64,000 nt of DNA from Psychrobacillus sp042885655 (GTDB lineage Bacteria > Bacillota > Bacilli > Bacillales_A > Planococcaceae). The notes below the pieces were generated by a model that was given only the letters and a program-made list of their open reading frames with translations, ran no database searches and was not told the origin of the DNA. Of this stretch, positions 25,692 to 32,852 are shown piece after piece (the stretch's first letter is position 1; the number at the start of each line of letters is the position of its first letter). The stretch covers positions 186,001 through 250,000 of the forward strand of contig NZ_JBHVRO010000005.1 of NCBI RefSeq assembly GCF_042885655.1, written 5' to 3'. The translations under genes and the position numbers were made by a program.

Positions 25692-25701
25692 ATTTAAAAT
25701 G

Positions 25702-25730
25702 TCAACAATAATTCAAAAAAATTGTATACT
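25702..25730 (+). promoter_or_regulatory. putative promoter of the ferric reductase gene
   Basis: TCAACA (25702-25707), 17-bp spacer, TATACT (25725-25730). The likely transcription start falls on or next to the ATG at 25737, so the mRNA may be leaderless; no ribosome binding site is present. Confidence 0.5.
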
Positions 25731-25736
25731 ATTCTT

Positions 25737-26423
25737 ATGACAACTTTAACGAACGATCAAATTCGACAACTGAATAATTATAGTGTCTATTTGGAACCAT
25801 CAGGATCGCCAATTTTTCATGCGAAAAACGTTGAGAACGCACTTCCCATTATTAAATTAATTTCCGGAGCACCAAATGATCCGATTGCAGCATCCTTTTT
25901 TATGCGAAGAGTTGGAATGTTCATCTCGATGCAGTTTTATATGATGACTATGTATGATGAAATTTGGGATGGTCCACTTGAATCAATACAATTTTTCGCT
26001 ATAACTGAGTATGGTAATAAAACAATTAGCACGTATATACCGGAAGAATACTTTCGAGAAGTAAAGGATGATCGTGCGAAAGATATTCAACATGTTTGGG
26101 AACATCAATGCTTCTCCATTATCCAACAGCTCCGAGCGCAGTGCAGTATATCTCCAATGACACTTTGGGAAAATGTGTTTGGTTATCTACTGTGGCATTA
26201 CTACGTTTTTTTAGAAAATCCTGTTATTGCTGAACAAGCTAAAATTGATTGGAATTTATTACAAGATGAGACTATATGGAAATCATTTACTTCAAAATCT
26301 CATTTGGCTAAATATTTGAGAGGACAACATCCTGCTAAATTAATGAATACAACAGTCCGTACTACTTGTTGTTTTTCAAAAGATATTCCTGGATTACAAA
26401 AGTGCGGATATTGTCCAAACTAA
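25737..26423 (+). CDS. siderophore ferric-iron reductase (FhuF-like, 2Fe-2S)
   Basis: 228 residues from the ATG at 25737. The C-terminus carries TCCFSKDIPGLQKCGYC: CC-x10-C-x2-C, the [2Fe-2S] ligand set of FhuF-type proteins that release iron from imported siderophores in the cytoplasm. The upstream Fur box agrees with an iron-starvation role. There is no Shine-Dalgarno sequence before the start, and the -10 lies only 6 bp from it, so leaderless translation is likely. No siderophore transporter is in the window. Confidence 0.82.
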   Translation: MTTLTNDQIRQLNNYSVYLEPSGSPIFHAKNVENALPIIKLISGAPNDPIAASFFMRRVGMFISMQFYMMTMYDEIWDGPLESIQFFAITEYGNKTISTYIPEEYFREVKDDRAKDIQHVWEHQCFSIIQQLRAQCSISPMTLWENVFGYLLWHYYVFLENPVIAEQAKIDWNLLQDETIWKSFTSKSHLAKYLRGQHPAKLMNTTVRTTCCFSKDIPGLQKCGYCPN

Positions 26424-26502
26424 ATTTATCATTTTTTCATGCATGTTTAATCATCCTTTGGGAATAGCTAATAAGAGTCTAATATTAAAGGAGTGAGGAA
26501 GC

Positions 26503-26817
26503 TTGGGAAACAAGATAGATGAACGTGTCGAGAATAAATTAAATAGTATCGGTACTGAAGAAAAAGAAGAAATACTAAAAAACTTTACTTCATTTAAATC
26601 CTATTTAGCTGGCAAAGTAGCCGCTGGAGAAAAAATAGGCTTAAGTGAAGAGACATTAGCTAAAGCAACTGAAAAAGTAGCTGGTTATTTAGCCACTCAT
26701 GAAGAACCTCGAAATCGTGAACAACATCTTCTACAACAACTATGGAAAAGTGGAGACAAAGAACAACAACATGCACTTAGCCATATGCTCTTGAACCTTG
26801 TTAAAAATGAAGGATAA
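26503..26817 (+). CDS. DUF3243-family small cytoplasmic protein
   Basis: 104 residues from TTG at 26503, after GGAGTGAGG. FKSYLAGKVAAGEKIGLSEE, then YLATHEEPRNREQHLLQQLW and GDKEQQHALSHMLLNLV, are the conserved DUF3243 (YmfJ-like) blocks. All-helical, soluble, function unknown. Its last codons overlap the ATG of the next small gene. Confidence 0.8.
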   Translation: MGNKIDERVENKLNSIGTEEKEEILKNFTSFKSYLAGKVAAGEKIGLSEETLAKATEKVAGYLATHEEPRNREQHLLQQLWKSGDKEQQHALSHMLLNLVKNEG

Positions 26818-27016
26818 AGGTCCTAAGGATGCTAAAGGTCCATTTTTAGACAATCCAGATGGCGTCCGAACTACGAAAGAAAGTCTATTCGATATGCATA
26901 AGGATATGCAAACTGTAGATGCCATTCAAGTTGAAGAACTTAACATGAAAGTGCAAGACGAAAACTACCACCACCACACAAAAAATCGTTCTATAAGTGA
27001 AGAACGATACCCCTAA
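26807..27016 (+). CDS. small hydrophilic protein of unknown function
   Basis: 69 residues from the ATG at 26807, which lies inside the last codons of the DUF3243 gene in another frame, pointing to translational coupling. Rich in Lys, Asp, Gly and His (a HHH cluster near residue 57), no TM, no recognised family. A terminator follows directly, so it is the second gene of a two-gene unit. It may be a spore or stress small protein, but nothing proves that. Confidence 0.6.
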   Translation: MKDKGPKDAKGPFLDNPDGVRTTKESLFDMHKDMQTVDAIQVEELNMKVQDENYHHHTKNRSISEERYP

Positions 27017-27025
27017 AAAAAGAAT

Positions 27026-27056
27026 GAGCTCCGAACCACCTCGGAGCTTGTTTTTT
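27026..27056. terminator. terminator between convergent units
   Basis: AGCTCCGA pairs with TCGGAGCT across 6 nt, followed by TGTTTTTT on the plus strand. Confidence 0.9.
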
Positions 27057-27594
27057 ATATTAATTTTGCAGCAACTAAACGATTTCTTATAACAACCGCC
27101 AACAATGCTGCAACAATAGCCTTTGCAAGATCCGGCAATATAAACGGCATCATTCCCCCTTTAAAAGCACCATTCCAAGGAAGATCTACTACAACCTTTA
27201 ACCAACCTGTACCAATCAATAAAATTATAAAAACTGCAATCATATTTGCAATAATCGCTTGTACTTTCGTATGGCCAAATTTCTCAAGATACCACCCTAT
27301 GAATAAAGTAGCAGGTATAATTGCAATTAGATAACCACCAGTTGGACCTAAGATAATTCCAAAACCACTTTTCATCCCTGCAAATACAGGTATCCCAACT
27401 AATCCCATTAGTACATAGATAATTACTGCTAACGTTCCATATTTTTTCCCTAGGATAGTTGCGGTTAGCATGACCGCTATTGTCATTAACGTAAATGGAA
27501 CTGGTGGAATTGTAATCATTATCTGCGCTGCAATGGCAATAATTGCGGCAAATAGCGAAGATACAATCATCATTTTCAATCTTTCATTTCTCAT
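27055..27594 (-). CDS. bioY: BioY biotin transporter (first copy)
   Basis: 179 residues, six hydrophobic segments, with the BioY features PPVPFTLMT near 30 and GPTGGYLIAI at about 84. BioY is the biotin-binding S component of ECF transporters and needs EcfA/EcfA'/EcfT for uptake. Ribosome site AGGGGG. No BirA operator is seen in its 60-bp leader, unlike the second bioY at 46.3 kb. Upstream lies a strong hairpin after the DUF1992 gene. Confidence 0.9.
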   Translation of the reverse strand: MRNERLKMMIVSSLFAAIIAIAAQIMITIPPVPFTLMTIAVMLTATILGKKYGTLAVIIYVLMGLVGIPVFAGMKSGFGIILGPTGGYLIAIIPATLFIGWYLEKFGHTKVQAIIANMIAVFIILLIGTGWLKVVVDLPWNGAFKGGMMPFILPDLAKAIVAALLAVVIRNRLVAAKLI

Positions 27595-27621
27595 TTTATT
27601 TCCCCCTGATTAAAACGAACA

Positions 27622-27650
27622 ACAGTGTCTCTAAGAAAAAGAGACACTGT
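27622..27650 (-). terminator. hairpin between DUF1992 gene and bioY
   Basis: ACAGTGTCTCT pairs with AGAGACACTGT (11 bp, 7-nt loop). The minus-strand tail is only moderately U-rich (TGTTCGTTTT), so it may be a weak terminator. Confidence 0.6.
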
Positions 27651-27657
27651 TTGTATT

Positions 27658-28044
27658 TTACCATCTATTACTTGCTGCTTCGATTGATTCTAATCTGACC
27701 GTTCCTTTTTGCATAGGAGGCGGACATGATTTATTGTAAGCTATAATCTTTTCGTTTACTTTTGTTACTCGGAATTGTAAATCACTGTTTTGCCCGTTCG
27801 CGTATTTATCGGCAATATCTTTTAATTCATCGCGGATCTCATGTTGTAGCTTTAACCAATGTGGCTTGTATCCTGCGTCCTTAGCAATTTTTTGAAAGTG
27901 CTGAAATATGTCTCCAGAAAAATATTCATCCGACAGTGGTTTTCCTGTACCTTTTAGATTATCCATTCCGCCAGTCTTTTCATAATTCCTTAAAATATCT
28001 CCGATTAAATCGTTACTCGGTTTATTGAAATTTTCATTATCCAT
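27658..28044 (-). CDS. DUF1992 (DnaJ-homologue subfamily C-like) protein
   Basis: 128 residues. DNLKGTGKPLSDEYF is the GxGKPL signature of DUF1992, and the remainder is charged helix. Despite the 'DnaJ homologue' label there is no J domain. Function unknown. It follows the PH-domain gene after a 12-bp gap. Confidence 0.82.
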   Translation of the reverse strand: MDNENFNKPSNDLIGDILRNYEKTGGMDNLKGTGKPLSDEYFSGDIFQHFQKIAKDAGYKPHWLKLQHEIRDELKDIADKYANGQNSDLQFRVTKVNEKIIAYNKSCPPPMQKGTVRLESIEAASNRW

Positions 28045-28056
28045 TAGCCTTTACCC

Positions 28057-28509
28057 TCATTTCACAATATGAATATGTGGCGCCTTTTCTAATAAAATCT
28101 CCAAAAATACTTCTTGATTTTCAGGCGAGATAATTACACTTCCCATTGTCGCTTTTTTATAATGAATCTCCAACGCATCTTTGGAGGAAAGGATTCGGTA
28201 TCCAACGAGAATATTTGATGTTGGATTCACTTTCGTAATATCCTCAAAAGGGATATTACTTCGGAACAATCCACCACGTACAATTAAAGAATTTTCTTTA
28301 AACGTGTATACGATATCTAAGGAAACCCATAAAATAAATCCTTCACACAATAGAAAGATTACAGACGTAATCCAAACAGCCTTCATATCAGGTGCTTCCA
28401 TAATAAACAGTTCAACTACTACCGGCAAAAGTGTTGCCAATGCAATTAGGACACTAGCCACCATAATTAGTATTATAAAAGTACGATCTCTCTTGGATTT
28501 AAACGTCAT
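28057..28509 (-). CDS. membrane protein with bacterial PH domain
   Basis: 150 residues: two TM helices (about 12-34 and 43-65), then a bacterial PH-like beta domain (VRGGLFRSNIPFEDITKV, YRILSSKDALEIHYKK). The same layout is found in SunI-type immunity and YdbS/YdbT-like proteins. Role unknown. It lies between the AI-2E-type permease gene and DUF1992 with short gaps, so the three genes are probably one transcript. Confidence 0.78.
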   Translation of the reverse strand: MTFKSKRDRTFIILIMVASVLIALATLLPVVVELFIMEAPDMKAVWITSVIFLLCEGFILWVSLDIVYTFKENSLIVRGGLFRSNIPFEDITKVNPTSNILVGYRILSSKDALEIHYKKATMGSVIISPENQEVFLEILLEKAPHIHIVK

Positions 28510-28529
28510 GCAATCACCTACCTACCTAC

Positions 28530-29618
28530 CTATATAGATTCTGTGGCAGCATCCTTTATTCCTTCCCGATGAGCATAAATGTTTTTTAGTATCGATTTTA
28601 CTACCGCATAAGTAGGAACACCTAAAATAATTCCCCATAATCCTGCAATATTTCCTGCTGCTAAAATTATCGTAATAACCGTTAATGGATGAATATCTAA
28701 TGATTTCCCCATTACATTTGGAGTGATGAAATTACTTTCAATTTGTTGTGAGACTAGCATTACAATTGCAACATAAATAGCCATTTTCGGCTCTTGAAGG
28801 AACCCTATGATTAGTGCGGGAACTAATGCAATATATGGACCTAAAAATGGAACTACATTCATCATCATTCCGAATAATGCAAGTAATAGAGAATATTTAA
28901 GCCCAATTGCAAAATATCCAATGAACAACATTACACCTACTAAAAAGCTAACGAATAGCTGACCTTGTATATACGACCGCAATGTATCGTCTACATCCGA
29001 TAATGTTTTTCGAATCCATGTTTTCTTTTCTCCTTTAAAAAATTGGGCGACAAAAGGTGAAAATTTTTCGTGATCCTTCAGCATATATACAAGGAAAAAC
29101 GGCACAAGAACAAGTAAGAATAGTCCTTGGAACACACTTTGAACGAATTTTACTAGTAGCGAACCTGCCACTACTGCAATCGTATCAATCTTTCCAGTTG
29201 CTTCTTTTATCGTTTTTTGTATCGGCTCCGGGAGATCAGTAATCCTATCTTTTTGAGAAATAGTATATTTCGTAAAGTCCTCTATCTCTTTCACAATTTC
29301 TGGTGTATTTTTCACTAGTGAATTCACTTGATTTGTTAGAGGTGGACCGATAAGTGCATAAAATCCCCAAGCTATTAAACCAATAACTACGAAGATGGAA
29401 ATGATACTTGACCATCTTGGAAATTTCTTAGACTCTAACCATTTTTGAAGTGGTCTAGCTAAATAAAACAAGACACCACCTATTAATAAGGGCATAAATA
29501 TTGCTTGTGCAACAATAACTAAAGGGGAAAAAATACTTTTTACTTCCCTAAACATAAAAATTATTAACAACGTAAGTAGTACTGCTACACCTACTTGAAA
29601 CCAACGCTTATTTGCCAC
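28530..29618 (-). CDS. AI-2E/PerM-family transporter
   Basis: 362 residues, eight TM segments, with the central soluble loop and the conserved LFVSFLVG, GMMMNVVPFLGPYIALVPA and IESNFITPNVMG blocks of the family. Family members include TqsA (autoinducer-2) and Na+/H+ or Na+/Li+ antiporter versions in Bacillales, so the name should not be read as a quorum-sensing role. First gene of a three-gene unit, divergent from the Nudix pseudogene. Confidence 0.88.
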   Translation of the reverse strand: MANKRWFQVGVAVLLTLLIIFMFREVKSIFSPLVIVAQAIFMPLLIGGVLFYLARPLQKWLESKKFPRWSSIISIFVVIGLIAWGFYALIGPPLTNQVNSLVKNTPEIVKEIEDFTKYTISQKDRITDLPEPIQKTIKEATGKIDTIAVVAGSLLVKFVQSVFQGLFLLVLVPFFLVYMLKDHEKFSPFVAQFFKGEKKTWIRKTLSDVDDTLRSYIQGQLFVSFLVGVMLFIGYFAIGLKYSLLLALFGMMMNVVPFLGPYIALVPALIIGFLQEPKMAIYVAIVMLVSQQIESNFITPNVMGKSLDIHPLTVITIILAAGNIAGLWGIILGVPTYAVVKSILKNIYAHREGIKDAATESI

Positions 29619-29760
29619 CTAACGCTCACATCCTCAGCTTATTTCTAATTCTCTAATAGTTATACGATTCTCATTGATTGAAGTTTCACTATATCAAGTT
29701 ATCTTACCATTTTTTTATTGGACACTGATAATAGAATTATACTTGAAAGGATAGCTTACT

Positions 29761-30186
29761 ATGGAATACTACAAAGAGTTACGAAAGTATGTGGGACATA
29801 GCCCGCTTATACCTTATATTAAATGATAAAAATGAAGTATTACTACAAGATCGAGTTCACGACATATTCGGATTGCCTGGTGGATTAATGGAGCTTGGTG
29901 AAAGCCTAGAGGATACTGCTCGAAGAGAGGTTTTAGAGGAAACTGGATTATCTGTTGGAGAGTTAAAACTATGTCATGTATACTTAGGACCAGATTATTA
30001 TTTTGAGGTAGCAAATGGCGATACTTTTTACTCAGTTACTGCTGTGTATAAAACAAGAGAATATAATGGTGATATTTCACCGGATGGAAACGAATCGATT
30101 AGCCTTCAGTTTTCCCACCAAACAATTTACAAGAAGGTATCATGGCATCTTATCGAAAATTTATAGAGGACGAGCTGGAGGTTTAA
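29761..30186 (+). pseudogene. Nudix hydrolase gene broken by two frameshifts
   Basis: The gene opens at ATG 29761 with MEYYKELRKYVGHSPLI, the standard start of this Nudix group, then hits TGA after PYIK. The rest continues in another frame (LILNDKNEVLLQD...), as if about 20 bp were deleted. The Nudix box itself is intact (GGLMELGES...REVLEETGL). Near the end a one-base loss in a T run shifts the frame again: the missing tail (PPNNLQEGIMASYRKFIEDE) is readable in the next frame up to TAA at 30184. A 125-residue open piece (29789-30166) remains but lacks both natural ends and a ribosome site. Confidence 0.85.
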
Positions 30187-30206
30187 ATTAACCTCCAACT
30201 CTTTTT
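30172..30206 (+). terminator. terminator of the Nudix pseudogene
   Basis: TGGAGGTT pairs with AACCTCCA inside GAG/CTC ends, followed by five T; it overlaps the original stop codon. Confidence 0.85.
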
Positions 30207-30238
30207 GTGGTGCTCATACACTTGGTTATGTGGTACTC
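30206..30238. repeat. two units of the TGTGGTRCTC repeat family
   Basis: TGTGGTGCTC (30206) and TGTGGTACTC (30229) start 23 bp apart, immediately after the Nudix terminator. The core equals that of the large array at 32.6 kb on the other side of the ABC-F gene. Confidence 0.65.
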
Positions 30239-30309
30239 GTAGTCTCTTCCTAGTCCATTTTTAATGAAAACGAAACATCACAACCTTCTCTTCATCAAAG
30301 TGTTATTAT

Positions 30310-31956
30310 CTAGGCAAAAGGCTTGCTACTTTTTTGCGATTTATTCTCAACATAATCATCATAGTTGCCGTTATATACAATTGTGCCCGTAGAAGTAAGT
30401 TCCAACATTTTATTAGCTAACTTATTAAGAAAATAACGGTCATGAGAAATGAAGAACAATGTACCCTCATAATTCATGAGTGCTGTTTCCAACACCTCTT
30501 TACTGTACAAATCTAAATGATTTGTCGGCTCATCTATAATGAGTACATTGGCTTCTTGTAACATGAGCTTAGACAGTGCAACACGAGCTTTTTCACCACC
30601 ACTAAGGGAAGATATTTTCTTAAACACATCTTCGCCAGTAAACAGGAAATTTCCGAGTACAGTACGAATTCTAGCCTCTTCAATATGAGGAAACATACTC
30701 CATACCTCATCTAGTATTGTGTTATTGGGATTTAAAGTAGATTGTTCTTGATCGTAGTAACCAATGGTAACTCCGTTCCCCCAAGTTATTACGCCACTAT
30801 CTGGTTTATATTCATCAATTAGCGTCTTAAGTAGTGTAGACTTCCCAATACCATTTGGACCGATTAACGCCACCTTCTCGCCTCGGCTAAGTTGAAAGCT
30901 GATATTATTTAATAGAGGCTTTCGTTCGTTATCTACTCCGAAGTAAATATTGATATCGCGAACCCGTAATACTTCTTTATGAGACGTTTTTTCTATTGAA
31001 AACGACATTTGTGCACGTTTTAAGTTTTTGAGAGGTTTATCTATACGTTCAATTCTTTCAAGCTGCTTTCGTTTGTTTTTTGCACTTTTAGACGAAGTTG
31101 CCATGGTGATATTACGTCGAATGTAATCTTCCATCTTCGCAGTTTGTTCTTGCTGAATTGAATATTTCTTAGCAAGAATTTCACGGTTTTTCTCTTTACT
31201 CTCAACATATTTCGAATAGTTACCTGTGTACCGTCGTGCTTCTGTTCGCTCAACTTCATAAATAACTGTTACAAGCGAGTCCAAAAAGTAACGATCATGT
31301 GAAACAACGAGGATAGTACCAGGATATGAACGTAAATAACCTTCTAACCAAGCCAAAGTAGTAAAATCCAAATGGTTCGTAGGCTCATCAAGCATAAGTA
31401 AATCCGGCTGTTCCAACAGTATTTTAGCAAGAGCAAGTCTTGTTTTCTGACCTCCACTTAACTTATCAATGAGTGTGTCATGAGAAAAATCTCCAAATCC
31501 AATCCCTTGAAGCACACCACGAATTTTTGCTTCAATTTCATAACCACCGTGGTCCATAAACCAGTCAGATTTTGTTGCGTAACGATTCATCGTTTTTTCA
31601 TAATTCTCGGGATCAGTCACTAAAGAAGGTTCACCCATCATCCTCTCTAGCTCTCGAAGTTCTTTTTCAACATGGAGAAGATCAGCGAAGACACTCAACA
31701 TTTCATTCCAAATTGTATTATCCATTTGTAGTCCACTGTTTTGACGCAAATAACCAATTTTTGTTTCTTTTCCAATATAAATTTCCCCATCTTCGTAAGG
31801 GATATCCCCAGCTATAATCTTTAATAAGGTTGATTTTCCAGCACCATTCACTCCAACAAGACCAATCCGGTCACCTGATTCAATTTTCATTGATATATTT
31901 GAAAGTATGGGATCACCTGAATAGCTTTTACTAATACTATTTAATTGAATTAACAT
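30310..31956 (-). CDS. ABC-F family ATPase (ribosome-associated type)
   Basis: 548 residues, two fused ABC domains and no TM. Walker A GVNGAGKST and GPNGIGKST, signatures LSGGQ and LSGGE, and Walker B LLMLDEPTNHLD and VLIIDEPTNHLD are all intact. The inter-domain linker (about 245-315) is Lys/Arg-rich, as in P-site-reaching ABC-F proteins. Some members rescue ribosomes from antibiotics, others act as translation factors (EttA, YfmR, YkpA). The ~480-nt leader with tandem attenuators and a leader ORF resembles inducible antibiotic-protection ABC-F genes, which favours a resistance role (inference). Confidence 0.9.
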   Translation of the reverse strand: MLIQLNSISKSYSGDPILSNISMKIESGDRIGLVGVNGAGKSTLLKIIAGDIPYEDGEIYIGKETKIGYLRQNSGLQMDNTIWNEMLSVFADLLHVEKELRELERMMGEPSLVTDPENYEKTMNRYATKSDWFMDHGGYEIEAKIRGVLQGIGFGDFSHDTLIDKLSGGQKTRLALAKILLEQPDLLMLDEPTNHLDFTTLAWLEGYLRSYPGTILVVSHDRYFLDSLVTVIYEVERTEARRYTGNYSKYVESKEKNREILAKKYSIQQEQTAKMEDYIRRNITMATSSKSAKNKRKQLERIERIDKPLKNLKRAQMSFSIEKTSHKEVLRVRDINIYFGVDNERKPLLNNISFQLSRGEKVALIGPNGIGKSTLLKTLIDEYKPDSGVITWGNGVTIGYYDQEQSTLNPNNTILDEVWSMFPHIEEARIRTVLGNFLFTGEDVFKKISSLSGGEKARVALSKLMLQEANVLIIDEPTNHLDLYSKEVLETALMNYEGTLFFISHDRYFLNKLANKMLELTSTGTIVYNGNYDDYVENKSQKSSKPFA

Positions 31957-32054
31957 TTATATCACTCTTTCTTTGTAAATATTGGCCAGCCTTTTTTTGA
32001 ATCTCATCAAACAGGAGGCCATAAAAACATACTCATCTCAAATTCTCTCCTTTA

Positions 32055-32262
32055 GAACACAAAAAGACGCCGAATAAAACCGGCGCCTAAGGATTGAGTA
32101 ATACTTTATCCAAAATACACAAAATCATTTAGAGATATTCTGTAAATTTTGCTTAAGAACACAAAAAAGACGCCGAATAGAACCGGCGCCTAGTAATTGC
32201 TTACTTAGTACTTAATCAAAATGTTAAAACCATTTAAGGATATTCTACAAATTCTATATTAA
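32055..32262 (-). promoter_or_regulatory. duplicated ~103-bp transcription attenuator upstream of the ABC-F gene
   Basis: Two tandem units, each ending in the same terminator: RNA stem GGCGCCG with CGGCGUC (7 bp, one G-U pair, so stable only on the minus strand), 8-nt loop, 5-6 U. Terminator A is at 32087-32061 and B at 32190-32163, 103 bp apart. Unit A carries a 13-residue uORF (MILCILDKVLLNP, 32128-32087) whose stop codon touches the stem; unit B has a 5-residue uORF (MVLTF, 32233-32216). A third, decayed unit lies upstream: a weak AGCT-stem and U run at 32263-32285, followed by the same TTCTTAA boundary. Confidence 0.75.
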
Positions 32263-32406
32263 GAAGACAAAAAGCTTCCGGTAGCTGTTTTCCATATGAA
32301 GTTTGCTTAAAAAAGGGCAGACTGGTCCCATTGTAAGCAAATCTCCAAGCAACATATATGACTTTACTTCTTTTTCCAATGCTGCATTTACAGAAACAGT
32401 TTCCAT
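32254..32406 (-). CDS. 50-residue leader ORF of the ABC-F attenuator
   Basis: Starts at ATG 32406, 9 nt after GAAGG, and 38 nt downstream of a good promoter. It reads METVSVNAALEKEVKSYMLL... and ends at TAG 32254, spanning the weakest of three hairpins. It is the first ORF of the transcript and lies wholly inside the leader, so a regulatory role by ribosome stalling is likely; whether the peptide has its own function is unknown. No family is recognised. Confidence 0.55.
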   Translation of the reverse strand: METVSVNAALEKEVKSYMLLGDLLTMGPVCPFLSKLHMENSYRKLFVFLI

Positions 32407-32443
32407 CACTCTTTACCTTCTTTCTTACTTAATAGTCTCAACT

Positions 32444-32471
32444 ATTATAATATATATTGATAAAAAAACAA
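32444..32471 (-). promoter_or_regulatory. promoter of the ABC-F leader transcript
   Basis: TTGTTT (32471-32466), 16-bp spacer, TATAAT (32449-32444) on the minus strand. The transcript would carry a leader of about 480 nt before the ABC-F start at 31956. Confidence 0.7.
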
Positions 32472-32575
32472 CTTATTTAAGATTACCATCATTAACCGCG
32501 CCCTAAATATAAAACATAACTCTATCTGTGAAACAACTGATCTTATTAAAATGAAAATATCGAGGAATTCAGAGA

Positions 32576-32800
32576 TTATGTGGTGCTCAACACCCGTTAT
32601 GTGCCACTCACCATGGGTTATGTGGTACTCAACACCTATTTATGGTGATTGCCTAGGGTTATGTGGTACTCGCTCTTGGTTATGTGGCGCTCAACACCTG
32701 TTATGTGCCACTCACCTTGGTTATGTGGTACTCAACACCTATTATGTGGTGCTTGCCTTGGGTTATGTGGTACTCGCTCTTGATTATGTGGTGCTCATCC
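32576..32800. repeat. 21-bp-period array, core TTATGTGGTRCTC (eleven units)
   Basis: Unit starts: 32576, 32597, 32618, about 32640 (decayed), 32659, 32680, 32701, 32721, 32742, 32763, 32784. Steps are 21 bp except near the decayed unit and one 20-bp step. The 3' half of units falls into a few types (CAACACC, CGCTCTTG, CACC-TGG) that recur in order, suggesting block duplications. Two 20-bp steps break any reading frame, so it is not coding. It lies just past the dbpA terminator. Confidence 0.93.
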
Positions 32801-32812
32801 CTTAAACATACT

Positions 32813-32852
32813 AAAAAACCGAAGAAGGCACTAGACCTTCTTCGGTTTTTTT
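32813..32852. terminator. bidirectional terminator after dbpA
   Basis: ACCGAAGAAGG pairs with CCTTCTTCGGT across 7 nt, with A and T runs on both sides. Confidence 0.93.

Noticed and set aside
25490..25711. 73-codon plus-strand frame ahead of the ferric reductase
   Set aside because: It lies antisense to the predicted sRNA, crosses the Fur box, and lacks a ribosome site and protein-like composition.
28530..29618. Quorum-sensing autoinducer-2 exporter
   Set aside because: Family name only; no LuxS or Lsr genes nearby, and Bacillales members are often ion antiporters.
32576..32800. CRISPR array
   Set aside because: Cores are only about 10-13 bp, the between-core parts 8-11 bp and recurring, and no cas gene is near. 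Spacing is far too short for CRISPR.
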